The position numbers and the translations under genes are program-made. The notes beneath the pieces are model-generated. The model worked only from the letters and a program-made list of their open reading frames with translations. It was not told the DNA's origin and ran no database searches. Shown one piece after another: positions 1 through 9,169 of a DNA stretch of 64,000 bases (positions within the stretch are counted from its first letter, which is position 1; the number at the start of each line of letters is the position of its first letter). The stretch is from NCBI GenBank assembly GCA_905182225.1, contig CAJJAJ010000009.1:62001-126000 (forward strand). Reading direction: 5' to 3'. Source of the DNA: an uncultured Aquiluna sp. GTDB taxonomy: Bacteria > Actinomycetota > Actinomycetes > Actinomycetales > Microbacteriaceae.

Positions 1-151
1 GGACCGCTGCTGCAAGACCCGCCCCCTCAGAAAAATGCACGAGTTCACGGAACAACTGCTGATGCCCCAAATGAATACCGTCGAATTTGCCTATGGCAAC
101 GGCCGTATCGGTGTACCCATCCGGCAAAACGGAATTACTTAGTTCCAGCAC
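1..151 (-). CDS. ribF: Bifunctional riboflavin kinase/FAD synthetase, N-terminal part (cut by window edge)
   Basis: This gene is not in the ORF track because it runs off the left end of the window. Reading the minus strand from a GTG at 151 gives about 50 residues containing AIGKFDGIHLGHQQL, the nucleotide-binding motif of the FAD synthetase (adenylyltransferase) domain at the start of RibF. RibF phosphorylates riboflavin to FMN and adenylates FMN to FAD in the cytoplasm. The GTG is preceded at about 4 nt by a purine-rich GAGGGGG ribosome binding site. The start lies 17 nt inside the 3' end of the upstream membrane-protein gene, which suggests translational coupling. A position downstream of truB is the usual one for ribF. 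The identification is firm, but the length and the riboflavin kinase domain cannot be seen. Confidence 0.88.
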   Translation of the reverse strand, partial: MLELSNSVLPDGYTDTAVAIGKFDGIHLGHQQLFRELVHFSEGAGLAAAV

Positions 152-524
152 TCTGCCCCCTCAGCCAAATCAGACCCAACACCGGCAACACAAGCGGGAT
201 AAAACCATAACCAACACCGAAGCCCGACCAAACCGATGGATGACCAAATAGCTCAGGCATCAAGATCGAGAGCAAGCCAACGATGATTACTCCTGCCAGT
301 TCAAAGCGGACCGCCAACAGGGCCAACGCGTGATGCTTTGCCGGCTGAGCAAGTGAAAAAGTAGCGACTAGGTAAACCACCGCGGCAACCGCCGATAATA
401 AATAAGCAACGGGAGCCTGATCAAATTCTCGAATTAGCTGATAACCGGCTCTAGCCGATGCAGAAAGTGCAAAGACGCCATAGACAGCGACCAAAACCCT
501 GCCAACGCCCATTGATTTTTTCAT
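135..524 (-). CDS. Small membrane protein of unknown function
   Basis: I do not recognise this gene. The predicted product has about 129 residues and three or four hydrophobic segments (a segment starting near VLVAVYGVFAL, then YLLSAVAAVVYLVA, a third around LAGVIIVGLLSIL and a fourth near IPLVLPVLGLIWL), so it is probably an integral membrane protein. The track starts it at 566, inside the upstream gene. I prefer the ATG at 524 (MKKSMGVG) because TTGGAGAA lies 6 nt upstream of it and it follows the preceding stop by about 20 nt. Its 3' end overlaps the ribF start. It sits between truB and ribF and is probably co-transcribed with them, but that context does not give it a function. Confidence 0.7.
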   Translation of the reverse strand: MKKSMGVGRVLVAVYGVFALSASARAGYQLIREFDQAPVAYLLSAVAAVVYLVATFSLAQPAKHHALALLAVRFELAGVIIVGLLSILMPELFGHPSVWSGFGVGYGFIPLVLPVLGLIWLRGQSAGTK

Positions 525-543
525 GAATTCTCCAAGACCAATC

Positions 544-921
544 TTAGATTGCGAAAGGGTTGACACCGGTCCAGATTTGCTGCATTCTGACCAACATCAC
601 GGCGATCGTAAGAACTGCTGCCCCCAAAACCACAGTTGACCAACGATTTCGTTCAACCAACGCCCAAACCGCTCCGACAATCGGGACCATAAGGGCGACT
701 ATTAGGTAACCAAAGAACTCCCAGGTGTCGATTACCGCGTACTGACCAAGAGAAACCAAAACAATCGAGAGAATCAACTGGACTAGTAGGCCCGCCTCAA
801 CTCCGATTGCTAGCCCAAGGGAAAATCCACTCGGTGATTTGCCGATTAGCCCCAAAAAAATCAGAATCAACCCTGCCGCGACTGCATACCAGGCCAAAAT
901 CAAGAAAAAAGCGTCTATCAA
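544..921 (-). CDS. Small four-helix membrane protein of unknown function
   Basis: The 125-residue product is almost entirely hydrophobic, with about four transmembrane segments (from AFFLILAWYAVAAGLILIFL to STVVLGAAVLTIAVMLV). It has no enzyme motif that I can recognise. The ATG overlaps the truB stop codon in an ATGA arrangement, so it is probably translated by coupling to truB. Together with the next small membrane protein it forms a pair inserted between truB and ribF. The two could be membrane partners, but this is inference from adjacency only. Overlapping shorter ORFs here in other frames are shadows. Confidence 0.72.
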   Translation of the reverse strand: MIDAFFLILAWYAVAAGLILIFLGLIGKSPSGFSLGLAIGVEAGLLVQLILSIVLVSLGQYAVIDTWEFFGYLIVALMVPIVGAVWALVERNRWSTVVLGAAVLTIAVMLVRMQQIWTGVNPFAI

Positions 922-1781
922 TGCTCCCCCTGAAATACCGCAATCGATTTGTATTGGGACCCGGTCTTTGTGGCAAGAGCAATCAGTTGCTGCTCGCGAA
1001 TAAGTGCGATTTCAGGCTCGTCTGATTCCAATTGGATTTTCTTGCCGTGTCTAAGGTCGCGTTCCTGGTCGCCAGAAATCTCGAAGCTTGGGAACAACTT
1101 GGATGCAGCATCAGCCAAGCTGATCCAACGAGGCTCTTCGGTGATTGCCGTCGCATCACCAATCAAAAAAGAAGCAACTGCGGTTCGACGAAGCTCAATC
1201 AAGTGTCCGCCCACTTCGAGAGCATGACCCATGTCCCTTGCTAGGGCACGGATGTAGGTCCCGGAACTGCAACTAACGCTGATGTCGAAATCAACCAAAC
1301 CCTCATGGCCTCTTAGTTCGCTGGTGCGAGCAAAGTCACGAATCACTATTGACTTGGGCTTTAGGTCAACCTCTTTACCCTGTCGCACCAAGTCGTAAGC
1401 CCTGACGCCATCAATCTTTTTTGCGCTCACACTCGAAGGTATTTGATCAAGCGGTCCGGTCAAAGACGCAATGACCTTGTCGATTTGGTCGGCAATGATG
1501 CCTGAAGCATCCTTGGCCTCAAGGACGTCCGACTGAGAATCATCGCTGAGGGTTGATTGCCCCAGCCGCACGGTAGCGGTGTACGCCTTGTCTTGACCGA
1601 GCAAGAACTGGAGTAATTTTGTGCCCTGGTTTGCTCCGAGCACCAACAGACCGGTAGCCAAAGGATCCAAGGTTCCGCCATGCCCGACTTTTTTTGTGCC
1701 GAGAACGCCTCGCATTTTTGCGACAACATCAAAAGAAGTCCAGTCCTGGGGTTTGTCAATCAGAACTAGGCCATGCTGCAT
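918..1781 (-). CDS. truB: tRNA pseudouridine(55) synthase
   Basis: TruB isomerises U55 in the T-loop of tRNAs to pseudouridine and also acts as a tRNA chaperone. The 287-residue product opens with GLVLIDKPQDWTSFDVV and carries the catalytic motif GHGGTLDPLATG near residues 33-44, where Asp39 would be the nucleophile. The later RALARDMG segment and a C-terminal PUA-like region (about residues 220-285) match the family. The start overlaps the rbfA stop by one base and the 3' end overlaps the next gene by 4 nt, so it is part of the infB-rbfA-truB operon. Length and motifs are typical of the family. Confidence 0.96.
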   Translation of the reverse strand: MQHGLVLIDKPQDWTSFDVVAKMRGVLGTKKVGHGGTLDPLATGLLVLGANQGTKLLQFLLGQDKAYTATVRLGQSTLSDDSQSDVLEAKDASGIIADQIDKVIASLTGPLDQIPSSVSAKKIDGVRAYDLVRQGKEVDLKPKSIVIRDFARTSELRGHEGLVDFDISVSCSSGTYIRALARDMGHALEVGGHLIELRRTAVASFLIGDATAITEEPRWISLADAASKLFPSFEISGDQERDLRHGKKIQLESDEPEIALIREQQLIALATKTGSQYKSIAVFQGEH

Positions 1782-2209
1782 TAGTCTTCCTGCGGCTTTT
1801 GAATATATGGGTCGGCATCGCCCGCGTGCTTGGCACCCTTGGCAAGTTTCTCTAATTCGCCATCGCGTCTTTTAGCCTCGGCCAAAAGCTCGTTCAAGTC
1901 GCCAGCATTTTCTGGGACATCGTCGAGAACAAGTTCCAGGGTTGGGGTCATTCTGATTCCCAGCTGTTTTCCGATCTCTCCCCTGAGCCGACCGGTGTTT
2001 TTCTGCAGAATAGCTACCGTGGAAGCCTTGTCGGCATCGGAACCAAAAACAGTGTAGAAAAGTCGGGCCTGCATTAGATCGGGGGTAACTCGAGCGTCAG
2101 TAAAAGTAACGAAACCCAAATCAGGGTCCTTGACAACCTTTGCTAGCGCGGAGGCCGCCAAAACTTTAATACGCTCTGCAAGACGTAGTGCTCTAGCGTG
2201 ATCTGCCAT
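1781..2209 (-). CDS. rbfA: 30S ribosome-binding factor A
   Basis: RbfA binds the 30S subunit and assists late maturation of 16S rRNA, and it is needed for growth in the cold. The 142-residue product starts [20 protein letters not shown] and has the KH-like core with DPDLGFVTFTDARVTPDL and a LELVLDDVPENA segment typical of the family. The lysine- and acid-rich tail after about residue 115 is probably disordered. The start codon overlaps the infB stop (TAATG) and the stop overlaps the truB start by one base. Tight coupling to infB and truB is the classical bacterial arrangement. Confidence 0.95.
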   Translation of the reverse strand: MADHARALRLAERIKVLAASALAKVVKDPDLGFVTFTDARVTPDLMQARLFYTVFGSDADKASTVAILQKNTGRLRGEIGKQLGIRMTPTLELVLDDVPENAGDLNELLAEAKRRDGELEKLAKGAKHAGDADPYIQKPQED

Positions 2210-4830
2210 TAGCCCCTCGGCTTCTCAACCATCTCGTAAGTCTCGATGACGTCATCGATCTTCACATCGTTGAAGCTACCGAGTCCGATTCCACACTCGA
2301 AATCAGCCTTTACCTCAGTGGCATCGTCCTTGAATCGTTTCAGTGACTCGACCTTGAGGTTCTCTCCGATTACTTCGCCGTTTCTCAAGACTCTTGCCAT
2401 AGCGTTTCGACGCATTAGGCCGCTTCGAACATATGAACCAGCGATGAGACCGAACTTGGAGGACTTGAATACTTCTCGAACTTCGGCTGTTCCCAACTGA
2501 GCTTCTTCGTATTCCGGCTTGAGCATTCCCTTGAGTGAGCTTTCAATGTCTTCAAGGACGTTGTAGATGACGGTGTAGTGACGGATGTCGACACCCTCAC
2601 GGTCCGCTCGTTCCTTCGCCTTGTTGTCTGGACGAACGTTGAATCCGATGATTACCGCCGAGTCGACAGTGGCTAGGTTTACGTCAGATTCAGTGATTGC
2701 TCCAACACCACGGTGGATGATTCGCAGCTGCACTGAGTCGCCAACGTCAATCTTGAGCAAGCTGTCCTCCAGGGCCTCAACAGCACCCGACACGTCACCC
2801 TTGATGATCAAGTTCAGTGATTCGACCTTGCCATCTTCTAGGGCCTGAGTGAAGTCCTCGAGTGAAAGCTTCTTTCTGGTCCTCGCCAGCAGGGCGTTTC
2901 GGTCGGCAGCTTCACGCTTTTCTGCGATCTGCCTGGCCTGACGCTCGTCCTCGGCAACCACGAAGGTATCTCCGGCGCGCGGAACTGACTGCAGACCGAG
3001 AACCTGAACCGGCCTTGATGGAGTCGCAAATTTAACCGGATCTCCGTTTTCATCAAACATCGCACGGACTCGGCCGTAAGCAGCACCGGCAACAATTGCG
3101 TTACCAACCTCTAAGGTTCCTGACTGAATCAGAACCGTCGCAACGGAACCGCGTCCCTTGTCTAGGTTTGCTTCAATGGCAACTCCACGGGCTGCCTTGT
3201 CAGGGTTGGCTCGAAGATCTAGAGCTGCATCGGCAGTCAAAAGCACTGCGTCAAGAAGCTTGTCGATGCCGTCACCCTTCAGCGCAGATACGTCTACGAA
3301 CATCACGTCTCCACCGAATTCCTCCGCAACCAAGCCAAACTCGGTTAGCTGCTGGCGAATCTTCGCAGGGTTTGCTCCCTCTTTATCAACCTTGTTGACG
3401 GCAACCACAATTGGAACTCTTGCGGCTTGGGCATGGTTCAAAGCCTCAATGGTCTGAGGCATTACACCGTCGTCCGCAGCCACAACCAAGATGGCAATGT
3501 CTGTGACTTCAGTACCTCTGACTCGCATGGCAGTGAAAGCCTCGTGACCTGGCGTATCAATAAATGTGATCGCGCGATCTTTAGCCTCGTGAGTCGTGTG
3601 AACCTGGTAGGCACCGATGTGCTGGGTAATTCCACCCGCCTCACCGTCGACAACATTCGCATTACGAATCGAGTCAAGCAACCTAGTCTTTCCGTGATCA
3701 ACGTGTCCCATTACGGTCACAACCGGAGGTCTTGGGGAAAGCGATTCGTCGTCTTCCTCCTCGATGCCAGTCGAAATATCCAGTCCGAAGCCCTCGAACA
3801 GCTCTCGCTCTTCATCTTCAGGCGAGACAACCTCGACCTTGTAGCCAAGCTCTTCACCAAGAATCTGGAAAGTTTCTTCGTCTAGAGACGCTGTCGCAGT
3901 CGCCATCTGTCCCAAGTGGAACAGGATGGTGATCAACTGAGCGGAGTTAGTGCCAATCTTGTCTGCGAAGTCCTGAATCGAGGATCCACGACGAACTCGC
4001 AGCACAGTTGTTCCATCGCCGCGAGGCACCATTGTGCCGCCCAGGCTGGGAACATCTCTTTGTTCAAATTCTTCGCGCTTTGTTCTTTTTGACTTACGAG
4101 ATTTTCCTCGGGAACCGCCCCTACCAAATGCTCCTGCAGTGCCCGCTCCGCGGCCACCACGGCCGGCTGGGCCTGGTCTTCCGGCTGGAGGTCCAAACCC
4201 CGGCTTCTGTCCCGGTGCTCCGAATGCTGGGGCTCCACCTGGACGCGGTGCTCCGCCGCCTGGGCGAGGTGCTCCGCCGCCTGGGCGAGGTGCTCCGCCG
4301 GCAGGTCTTGGCGCTCCTGGTCTTGGTGCTGACCCGGCAGGTCTTGGCGCTCCTGGTCTTGGTCGCCCCATGCCCTGGTTTGCAGCAAATGGGTTGTTGC
4401 CTGGACGAACCATCGGGCGAGGTATTCCCATGCCCTGGTTCGAAGAAAATGGATTGTTGCCTGGGCGAGGTGTGCCAAGCATTGTTGCAGCGGCGGACTT
4501 CTCCTCCACGACTGGCTCTCCAGCTCCAGGCGCAGCAACCGGCGCTGGCTCAACTGCCGCGGGAGCGGCCGGCTCAGCGATTTCTGAGGGCTTTGGACTT
4601 TCGGCAACAGCCGGGGCCTCTGGAGCAGGTTTAGCCTTTGGCTTCGCTGGCTCCTTCTTGGCTGGAACTTCCTTCTTTGGGAAGGCACCCTTTAGCCTTG
4701 CAGCTACCGGCGGTGTGATTGTTGACGAGCCACCTTTGACGTATTCGCCAAGCTCTTCTAATTTGGCCAAAGCTGTCTTGGTGTCAATCCCAAGTTCTTT
4801 AGCAATGTCGTATACGCGTGGAAGCGCCAC
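2209..4830 (-). CDS. infB: Translation initiation factor IF-2
   Basis: IF-2 is the GTPase that places initiator fMet-tRNA on the 30S subunit and promotes subunit joining. The product has about 873 residues. An N-terminal IF2_N helix bundle ([15 protein letters not shown]) is followed by a long Pro/Gly/Ala/Arg-rich linker with imperfect repeats. A second IF2_N domain comes next, then the GTPase domain with [16 protein letters not shown] and NKVDK, and then the C-terminal beta-barrel domains. The track begins at an ATG at 4860. I choose the GTG at 4830 because CAGGAG lies about 7 nt upstream of it and the family N-terminus then begins at once. An 11-bp hairpin covers part of that ribosome binding site (see the separate entry). 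Confidence 0.96.
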   Translation of the reverse strand: MALPRVYDIAKELGIDTKTALAKLEELGEYVKGGSSTITPPVAARLKGAFPKKEVPAKKEPAKPKAKPAPEAPAVAESPKPSEIAEPAAPAAVEPAPVAAPGAGEPVVEEKSAAATMLGTPRPGNNPFSSNQGMGIPRPMVRPGNNPFAANQGMGRPRPGAPRPAGSAPRPGAPRPAGGAPRPGGGAPRPGGGAPRPGGAPAFGAPGQKPGFGPPAGRPGPAGRGGRGAGTAGAFGRGGSRGKSRKSKRTKREEFEQRDVPSLGGTMVPRGDGTTVLRVRRGSSIQDFADKIGTNSAQLITILFHLGQMATATASLDEETFQILGEELGYKVEVVSPEDEERELFEGFGLDISTGIEEEDDESLSPRPPVVTVMGHVDHGKTRLLDSIRNANVVDGEAGGITQHIGAYQVHTTHEAKDRAITFIDTPGHEAFTAMRVRGTEVTDIAILVVAADDGVMPQTIEALNHAQAARVPIVVAVNKVDKEGANPAKIRQQLTEFGLVAEEFGGDVMFVDVSALKGDGIDKLLDAVLLTADAALDLRANPDKAARGVAIEANLDKGRGSVATVLIQSGTLEVGNAIVAGAAYGRVRAMFDENGDPVKFATPSRPVQVLGLQSVPRAGDTFVVAEDERQARQIAEKREAADRNALLARTRKKLSLEDFTQALEDGKVESLNLIIKGDVSGAVEALEDSLLKIDVGDSVQLRIIHRGVGAITESDVNLATVDSAVIIGFNVRPDNKAKERADREGVDIRHYTVIYNVLEDIESSLKGMLKPEYEEAQLGTAEVREVFKSSKFGLIAGSYVRSGLMRRNAMARVLRNGEVIGENLKVESLKRFKDDATEVKADFECGIGLGSFNDVKIDDVIETYEMVEKPRG
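4246..4475. repeat. Imperfect tandem repeats coding the IF-2 linker
   Basis: Short units recur in direct orientation. GGTGCTCCGCCGCCTGGGCG occurs in tandem about 20 nt apart, GGCAGGTCTTGGCGCTCCTG occurs twice, and a longer CCCATGCCCTGGTT unit occurs twice. In the protein they encode APRPGG and GNNPFxxNQGMG repeats. Arrays of this kind are prone to slipped-strand length change, and the encoded linker is expected to be disordered. Confidence 0.8.
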
Positions 4831-4839
4831 TTTTTTTCT

Positions 4840-4865
4840 CCTGTTCGGGGCCGACCCCAAACAGG
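4840..4865 (-). promoter_or_regulatory. Hairpin overlapping the infB ribosome binding site
   Basis: In the minus-strand transcript, CCTGTTTGGGG pairs with CCCCGAACAGG around a 4-nt loop, giving an 11-bp stem with one G-U pair. The 3' arm ends in CAGG, which is the first part of the CAGGAG ribosome binding site of infB. It is followed by a run of A rather than U, so it does not look like an intrinsic terminator for this strand. A role in limiting infB translation is inference. Confidence 0.6.
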
Positions 4866-4903
4866 GAAGGCCTTAGTTCTGAGGGGGTCTCATTTCGAGG
4901 AAC

Positions 4904-5161
4904 TCATTGTGTGTCAGCCATGTTTTGTGCCTGATTTCTAAGCCATGTCTCGAGAGACTCTGAATTAGAGTCACCCAAGGCGCGAACTAGACCTTTTCGA
5001 TCAAGCGCCAACCGCAAACATTTTTCGTGAACCCAAGCCCCTCTTCCAGCTAACTTTCGATGCTGGTCAAGAACAAAACTTTGATCCACTGAAACAATTT
5101 TTAGCAGGTGCTTCATCGAATCTCGCTGGCGGCAGCCAACACAGGTCCGAATAGGCTCCAT
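4904..5161 (-). CDS. ylxR: YlxR family RNA-binding protein (DUF448)
   Basis: YlxR proteins are small nucleic-acid-binding proteins found next to nusA and infB. Their exact role is unsettled: nucleoid or RNA binding and effects on RNase P have been proposed. The 85-residue product has the family's opening RTCVGCRQRD and the GRGAWVHEKC signature, both with paired cysteines. It starts at an ATG with AAGGGG upstream. It lies 24 nt after nusA and about 73 nt before the infB GTG, and that gap holds the infB hairpin. Length and position are exactly as expected for the family. Confidence 0.9.
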   Translation of the reverse strand: MEPIRTCVGCRQRDSMKHLLKIVSVDQSFVLDQHRKLAGRGAWVHEKCLRLALDRKGLVRALGDSNSESLETWLRNQAQNMADTQ

Positions 5162-5185
5162 TCTAGGGCCCCTTACCCAATGACG

Positions 5186-6163
5186 CTATCCCTCAAGGAT
5201 GCTATCTGGCTGAATGTCGATTTTGGCACCGGTCAATTTCGCTGCCAGGCGGGCGTTCTGGCCCTCTTTGCCGATTGCCAGCGAGAGCTGAAAATCAGGA
5301 ACTAACACTCTAACTGCCTTGGTTGCAGCGTCTAAAACAAAGCTGTCCGAGACCCTGGCTGGCGATAGGGCGTGAGCTACGAAGGTCGCTAAGTCCTCCG
5401 AGAAATCAACAACGTCGATTTTTTCCTCATTCAATTCCGCGCTAACTGCTCGGACTCGTTGGCCAAGTTCGCCAATGCAAGCTCCCTTGGCGTTGATACC
5501 AGGTTCTTTTGCAAAAACAGCAATCTTGGTTCTATGGCCCGCCTCGCGAGCGACGGAAGCAATTTCCACTTGGCCGGAAGCGACCTCTGGGACCTCCATT
5601 GCGAAAAGTTTTCTAACCAAGCCCGGGTGGGTCCTAGAAACCGTGATCTGAGGTCCCCTGGTTCCCATTTGAACGCTGGTTACATACACTCTGATGCGAC
5701 TTCCGTGCAGATACTCTTCGGTTGGAACCTGCTCTTCGGGAGGCATAAGAGCCTCGATTGAGCCTAAATTCACGTAGACCATGTGTGATCTGGAGCCCTG
5801 TTGAATCTGGCCAGAGACTATGTCGCCCTCTTTGCCCTTGAACTCGCCTAACAAGCCTTCGTCTGAGATGTCCCGCATCCGTTGCGCAATAACCTGCTTA
5901 GCGGCGTAAGCGGCGACTCGACCAAAACCTTCGGGGGTCACTTCCTCTTCACCAACGGGCTCTAGGTCCTCATCGAGAGTGGATTGGAAGATTCGAACGT
6001 GACCAGTTTTGCGATCAAGCTCCGCTCGCGCTCCCTTTACGGGTTCTGGAAAGCCCTTGGCGAAAGCGGCCAGAATGGCGGCCTCGATTATCACGACTAG
6101 CTCGTCAAATGGGATTTCCCGCTCGCGCTCTAGCAGACGAAGAACTTGTAAATCAATATCCAT
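5186..6163 (-). CDS. nusA: Transcription termination/antitermination factor NusA
   Basis: NusA binds RNA polymerase and nascent RNA and modulates pausing, termination and antitermination, including on rRNA operons. The 325-residue protein has an N-terminal polymerase-binding domain (about 1-110), an S1 domain (about 120-195, GDIVSGQIQQG) and two KH domains with GACIGELGQR and AIGKEGQNAR. It lacks the acidic C-terminal repeats of E. coli NusA, as is usual in Actinobacteria. An AAAGAGGCG ribosome binding site precedes the ATG. The upstream neighbour is proS. The gene usually found just before nusA, rimP, is absent, with only 20 nt between proS and nusA. Confidence 0.95.
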   Translation of the reverse strand: MDIDLQVLRLLEREREIPFDELVVIIEAAILAAFAKGFPEPVKGARAELDRKTGHVRIFQSTLDEDLEPVGEEEVTPEGFGRVAAYAAKQVIAQRMRDISDEGLLGEFKGKEGDIVSGQIQQGSRSHMVYVNLGSIEALMPPEEQVPTEEYLHGSRIRVYVTSVQMGTRGPQITVSRTHPGLVRKLFAMEVPEVASGQVEIASVAREAGHRTKIAVFAKEPGINAKGACIGELGQRVRAVSAELNEEKIDVVDFSEDLATFVAHALSPARVSDSFVLDAATKAVRVLVPDFQLSLAIGKEGQNARLAAKLTGAKIDIQPDSILEG

Positions 6164-6183
6164 GACTCGCCTCTTTTTAGTTT

Positions 6184-7953
6184 CTAGCGCTTAGCCATTA
6201 GCTCAGCGAGAACTGAGTCTATCTTTACTTGAGAGCGTTCGCCTGTCACTCTGTTCCAAAGCTCAACTTCACCCTCTGCTACGCCTCGGCCACAGATGAT
6301 TATCCAGGGGTTTCCAATCAGCTCCGCGTCGGCAAATTTCACTCCCGGACTGACCTTTGGTCGGTCATCAAGCATGATCCTGAGCCCAAGAGCCTCAGCG
6401 GCTACGGTCAAGGACTCAGCTACCTCAAAGGCGGCCTCATCTTTACCAGCCGCAATCACGTGAAGGTTCGCTGGAGCCACTGAATCTGGCCACATCAAGC
6501 CCTTTTCGTCATGGAACGCCTCAGCAATTACTGCCACCAACCTGGTCACACCAATTCCATAGGAGCCCATGGTTACTGTCACAAGCTTTCCGTTTGAATC
6601 AAGCACCTTCAGGCCCAGCGCCTCGGCGTATTTACGACCCAGCTGAAAAATGTGACCGATTTCGATGCCGCGAGCCATTTCCAAGGGTCCTGAACCGTCT
6701 GGGGCCGGATCTCCGGCGCGAATCTCTGCGATGTCGGCAATTCCATCCGACGAAAAGTCTCGACCAAAAGTCAGGTACCAAGTGTGCATCTGATCTTTAT
6801 TGGCACCGGTAATCCACGAACTTCCCTCAGCAATCCTGGGGTCCAGCAGGTACTCGATCTTCGAATCGGTTTCTAGGCCCAAAAATTGTTTGGAATCTTT
6901 ACGGGGTCCGATGTAACCCTTGACAAGTTCGGGGTGGCTTTTGAAATCGGCCTCGTTGGCCTGCTCAACATCGCAGCCAAACCAAGCTTCGGCGCGCTTT
7001 TGATCAACTTCTCGGTCGCCCGGAATTCCAACCGTCACCAGTGTTCGCTTGCCATCTCCAGCTATTCGCGCAAGCACCACATTTTTCAGGGTGTCAGAGG
7101 CCTCCCAAGTGCCATCTGGCTTGGGGTGATTCTCATTCGAGAAGCTAACCAAGGTGGCAATTGTTGGAGTGTTTGGTGACGCGTGATCCTCAGCCTCGTG
7201 ATTATTCGGCGTGATGGCTGGAGACTGCTTGAATCTAACCGCCTCTACATTGGCAGCAAAGCCGGATGCAGATCTGACAAAGGAGTCCTCGCCGATTTCG
7301 CAAGGACTCAGGAACTCCTCCGATTTCGAGCCACCCATCGCTCCAGCATCCGCGCTCACGATTACATACTCCAGCCCTAGGCGCGTGAAAATGCGCTCGT
7401 AGGCTGCGCGCTGGGCCTGATAAGAAATCTCGAGGCCCTCGTCAGTCACATCAAAGCTATACGCATCTTTCATTACGAATTCGCGACCACGCAGAAGACC
7501 GGCTCTTGGCCTAGCTTCATCGCGGTATTTATTTTGGATTTGGTAGATGCTCAATGGGAGGTCTTTATAGGAGTTATAAAGATCCTTCACCAAAAGAGTA
7601 AAAACCTCTTCGTGAGTTGGCGCCAGCAAGTACTCCGCGTCTTTTCTGTCTTTCAAGCGGAAAATGTTATCTCCGTAGTCATTCCACCGACCGGTCACCT
7701 CATAGGGCTCCTTTGGAAGCAGGGCTGGGAAGAAGACCTCTTGGGCACCAGCGGCAGCCATTTCTTCGCGAACGATTTGCTCGATCTTGGTTTTGACCAT
7801 CAGACCAAGAGGGAGCCAGCTGAAAATACCCGGTGCCGCACGCCTTATGTAACCCGCGCGAACAAGCAACCTATGGCTTTCAACCTCAGCGTCGGCTGGG
7901 TCTTCTCGAAGGGTTCTTAGGAATAATGAGCTCAGGCGATATGGCATGAGCAC
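6184..7953 (-). CDS. proS: Prolyl-tRNA synthetase, bacterial type
   Basis: ProS charges tRNA-Pro with proline. The approximately 589-residue product has the class II fold: motif 1 in the N-terminal part, motif 2 around [22 protein letters not shown], an inserted YbaK-like editing domain (about residues 225-400) and motif 3 near [16 protein letters not shown]. An anticodon-binding domain follows. That makes it the long bacterial form with editing. The start may be the GTG at 7953 or the ATG at 7947 (MPYRLSSLF). GGGGAG lies 11 nt before the GTG, which slightly favours 7953, while the ATG begins the conserved sequence. It follows ispG by 8 nt. Confidence 0.95.
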   Translation of the reverse strand: MLMPYRLSSLFLRTLREDPADAEVESHRLLVRAGYIRRAAPGIFSWLPLGLMVKTKIEQIVREEMAAAGAQEVFFPALLPKEPYEVTGRWNDYGDNIFRLKDRKDAEYLLAPTHEEVFTLLVKDLYNSYKDLPLSIYQIQNKYRDEARPRAGLLRGREFVMKDAYSFDVTDEGLEISYQAQRAAYERIFTRLGLEYVIVSADAGAMGGSKSEEFLSPCEIGEDSFVRSASGFAANVEAVRFKQSPAITPNNHEAEDHASPNTPTIATLVSFSNENHPKPDGTWEASDTLKNVVLARIAGDGKRTLVTVGIPGDREVDQKRAEAWFGCDVEQANEADFKSHPELVKGYIGPRKDSKQFLGLETDSKIEYLLDPRIAEGSSWITGANKDQMHTWYLTFGRDFSSDGIADIAEIRAGDPAPDGSGPLEMARGIEIGHIFQLGRKYAEALGLKVLDSNGKLVTVTMGSYGIGVTRLVAVIAEAFHDEKGLMWPDSVAPANLHVIAAGKDEAAFEVAESLTVAAEALGLRIMLDDRPKVSPGVKFADAELIGNPWIIICGRGVAEGEVELWNRVTGERSQVKIDSVLAELMAKR

Positions 7954-7961
7954 AATGTTAG

Positions 7962-9116
7962 CTACTCCCCGACGCTAACCTGGGCGGTTCCGATAAGTGC
8001 GCTGTCCATTTCGGCTGCAATTCGGTTCGCCTCTTCAATCAAAGTGGCAACAATTTCATTTTCCGGAACAGTTTTGATGATCTCGCCCTTGACGAAAATT
8101 TGACCTTTGCCGTTTCCTGAGGCAACTCCCAAATCTGCTTCCCTTGCTTCACCCGGTCCGTTTACAACGCAACCCATAACGGCAACTCGAATTGGAACAG
8201 TCAGGTGTGAAAGCCCCTCGGTAACGTCGTTCGCGAGCGTATAAACATCTACTTGCGCTCGCCCACAGCTTGGGCAAGAGACAATCTCGAGCTTTCTGGG
8301 ACGAAGGTTCAGGCTCTCCAAGATCTGCGAGCCCACTTTGATCTCCTCAACCGGCGGAGCTGAAAGCGAGACTCGAATCGTGTCGCCAATTCCTTGAGCC
8401 AACAGGGCACCGAATGCCACTGAGGACTTGATTGTTCCTTGGAATGCCGGTCCGGCCTCGGTAACGCCCAAGTGAAACGGCCAGTCTCCCCGCTCGGCGA
8501 GCAGCTGATAGGCCTTGACCATAACAACCGGGTCATTGTGCTTCACAGAAATCTTGAAATCGTGAAAGTCATGCTCTTCGAAAAGACTTGCTTCCCAAAC
8601 CGCGGACTCCACTAGGGCCTCAGCAGTTGGCTTGCCATACTTTTGCAACAGTCTTGGGTCTAGGGAACCCGCATTCACGCCAATGCGGATTGAAATTCCA
8701 GCGTCCTTGGCAGCTTTTGCGATTGCCCCGACCTGGTCATCAAATTTTCTAATGTTTCCCGGGTTCACTCGCACCGCTCCACAGCCAGCCTCAATGGCTT
8801 GAAAGACATAGCGGGGTTGAAAGTGGATGTCAGCGATTACCGGAAGCTGGGAGCGCTTGGCAATGACACTCAAAGCTTTTGCGTCGTCGCTAGTTGGGAC
8901 AGCAACTCGAACAATGTCACAGCCCGTTGCAGTTAATTCAGCAATTTGCTGAAGGGTTCCATTTATGTCCGTGGTCTGAGTGGTTGTCATCGACTGAACT
9001 GAAATTGGAGAATCCGACCCTACGGGAACCTTCCCAACCATTATTTGGCGAGTTTTCCGCCTAGGCGCGATTGTTGGTGGCGGTCCCACTGGAAGACCAA
9101 GATTTACAGCTGGCAA
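7962..9116 (-). CDS. ispG: 4-hydroxy-3-methylbut-2-enyl diphosphate synthase
   Basis: IspG converts the cyclic diphosphate MEcPP to HMBPP in the non-mevalonate (MEP) isoprenoid pathway, using a [4Fe-4S] cluster. The 384-residue protein has the N-terminal TIM barrel ([22 protein letters not shown]) and a C-terminal cluster domain. That domain carries SCPSCGR and [15 protein letters not shown], which supply the cysteine ligands. It lacks the extra domain found in plants. With dxr it forms the isoprenoid part of this operon, and the membrane protease gene lies between them. Confidence 0.95.
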   Translation of the reverse strand: MPAVNLGLPVGPPPTIAPRRKTRQIMVGKVPVGSDSPISVQSMTTTQTTDINGTLQQIAELTATGCDIVRVAVPTSDDAKALSVIAKRSQLPVIADIHFQPRYVFQAIEAGCGAVRVNPGNIRKFDDQVGAIAKAAKDAGISIRIGVNAGSLDPRLLQKYGKPTAEALVESAVWEASLFEEHDFHDFKISVKHNDPVVMVKAYQLLAERGDWPFHLGVTEAGPAFQGTIKSSVAFGALLAQGIGDTIRVSLSAPPVEEIKVGSQILESLNLRPRKLEIVSCPSCGRAQVDVYTLANDVTEGLSHLTVPIRVAVMGCVVNGPGEAREADLGVASGNGKGQIFVKGEIIKTVPENEIVATLIEEANRIAAEMDSALIGTAQVSVGE

Positions 9117-9169
9117 TTGTTACCTCTCGTTTGCTCCAAGCTTCAACAGCAAAGGAGGAAAGTTACTTC

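Noticed and set aside
3933-4688. 251-residue Gln/Arg/Leu-rich ORF on the minus strand
   Set aside because: It is a frame-shifted reading of the infB linker with repetitive composition and no ribosome binding site.
4831-4860. Upstream ATG start for infB at 4860
   Set aside because: The ATG would place the ribosome binding site inside the coding sequence and add ten residues not found in the family. The GTG at 4830 is better supported.
4034-4876. 280-residue plus-strand ORF opposite infB
   Set aside because: It mirrors the Gly/Pro-rich infB linker, has low-complexity composition and has no start signal. It is an antisense shadow of a coding repeat.
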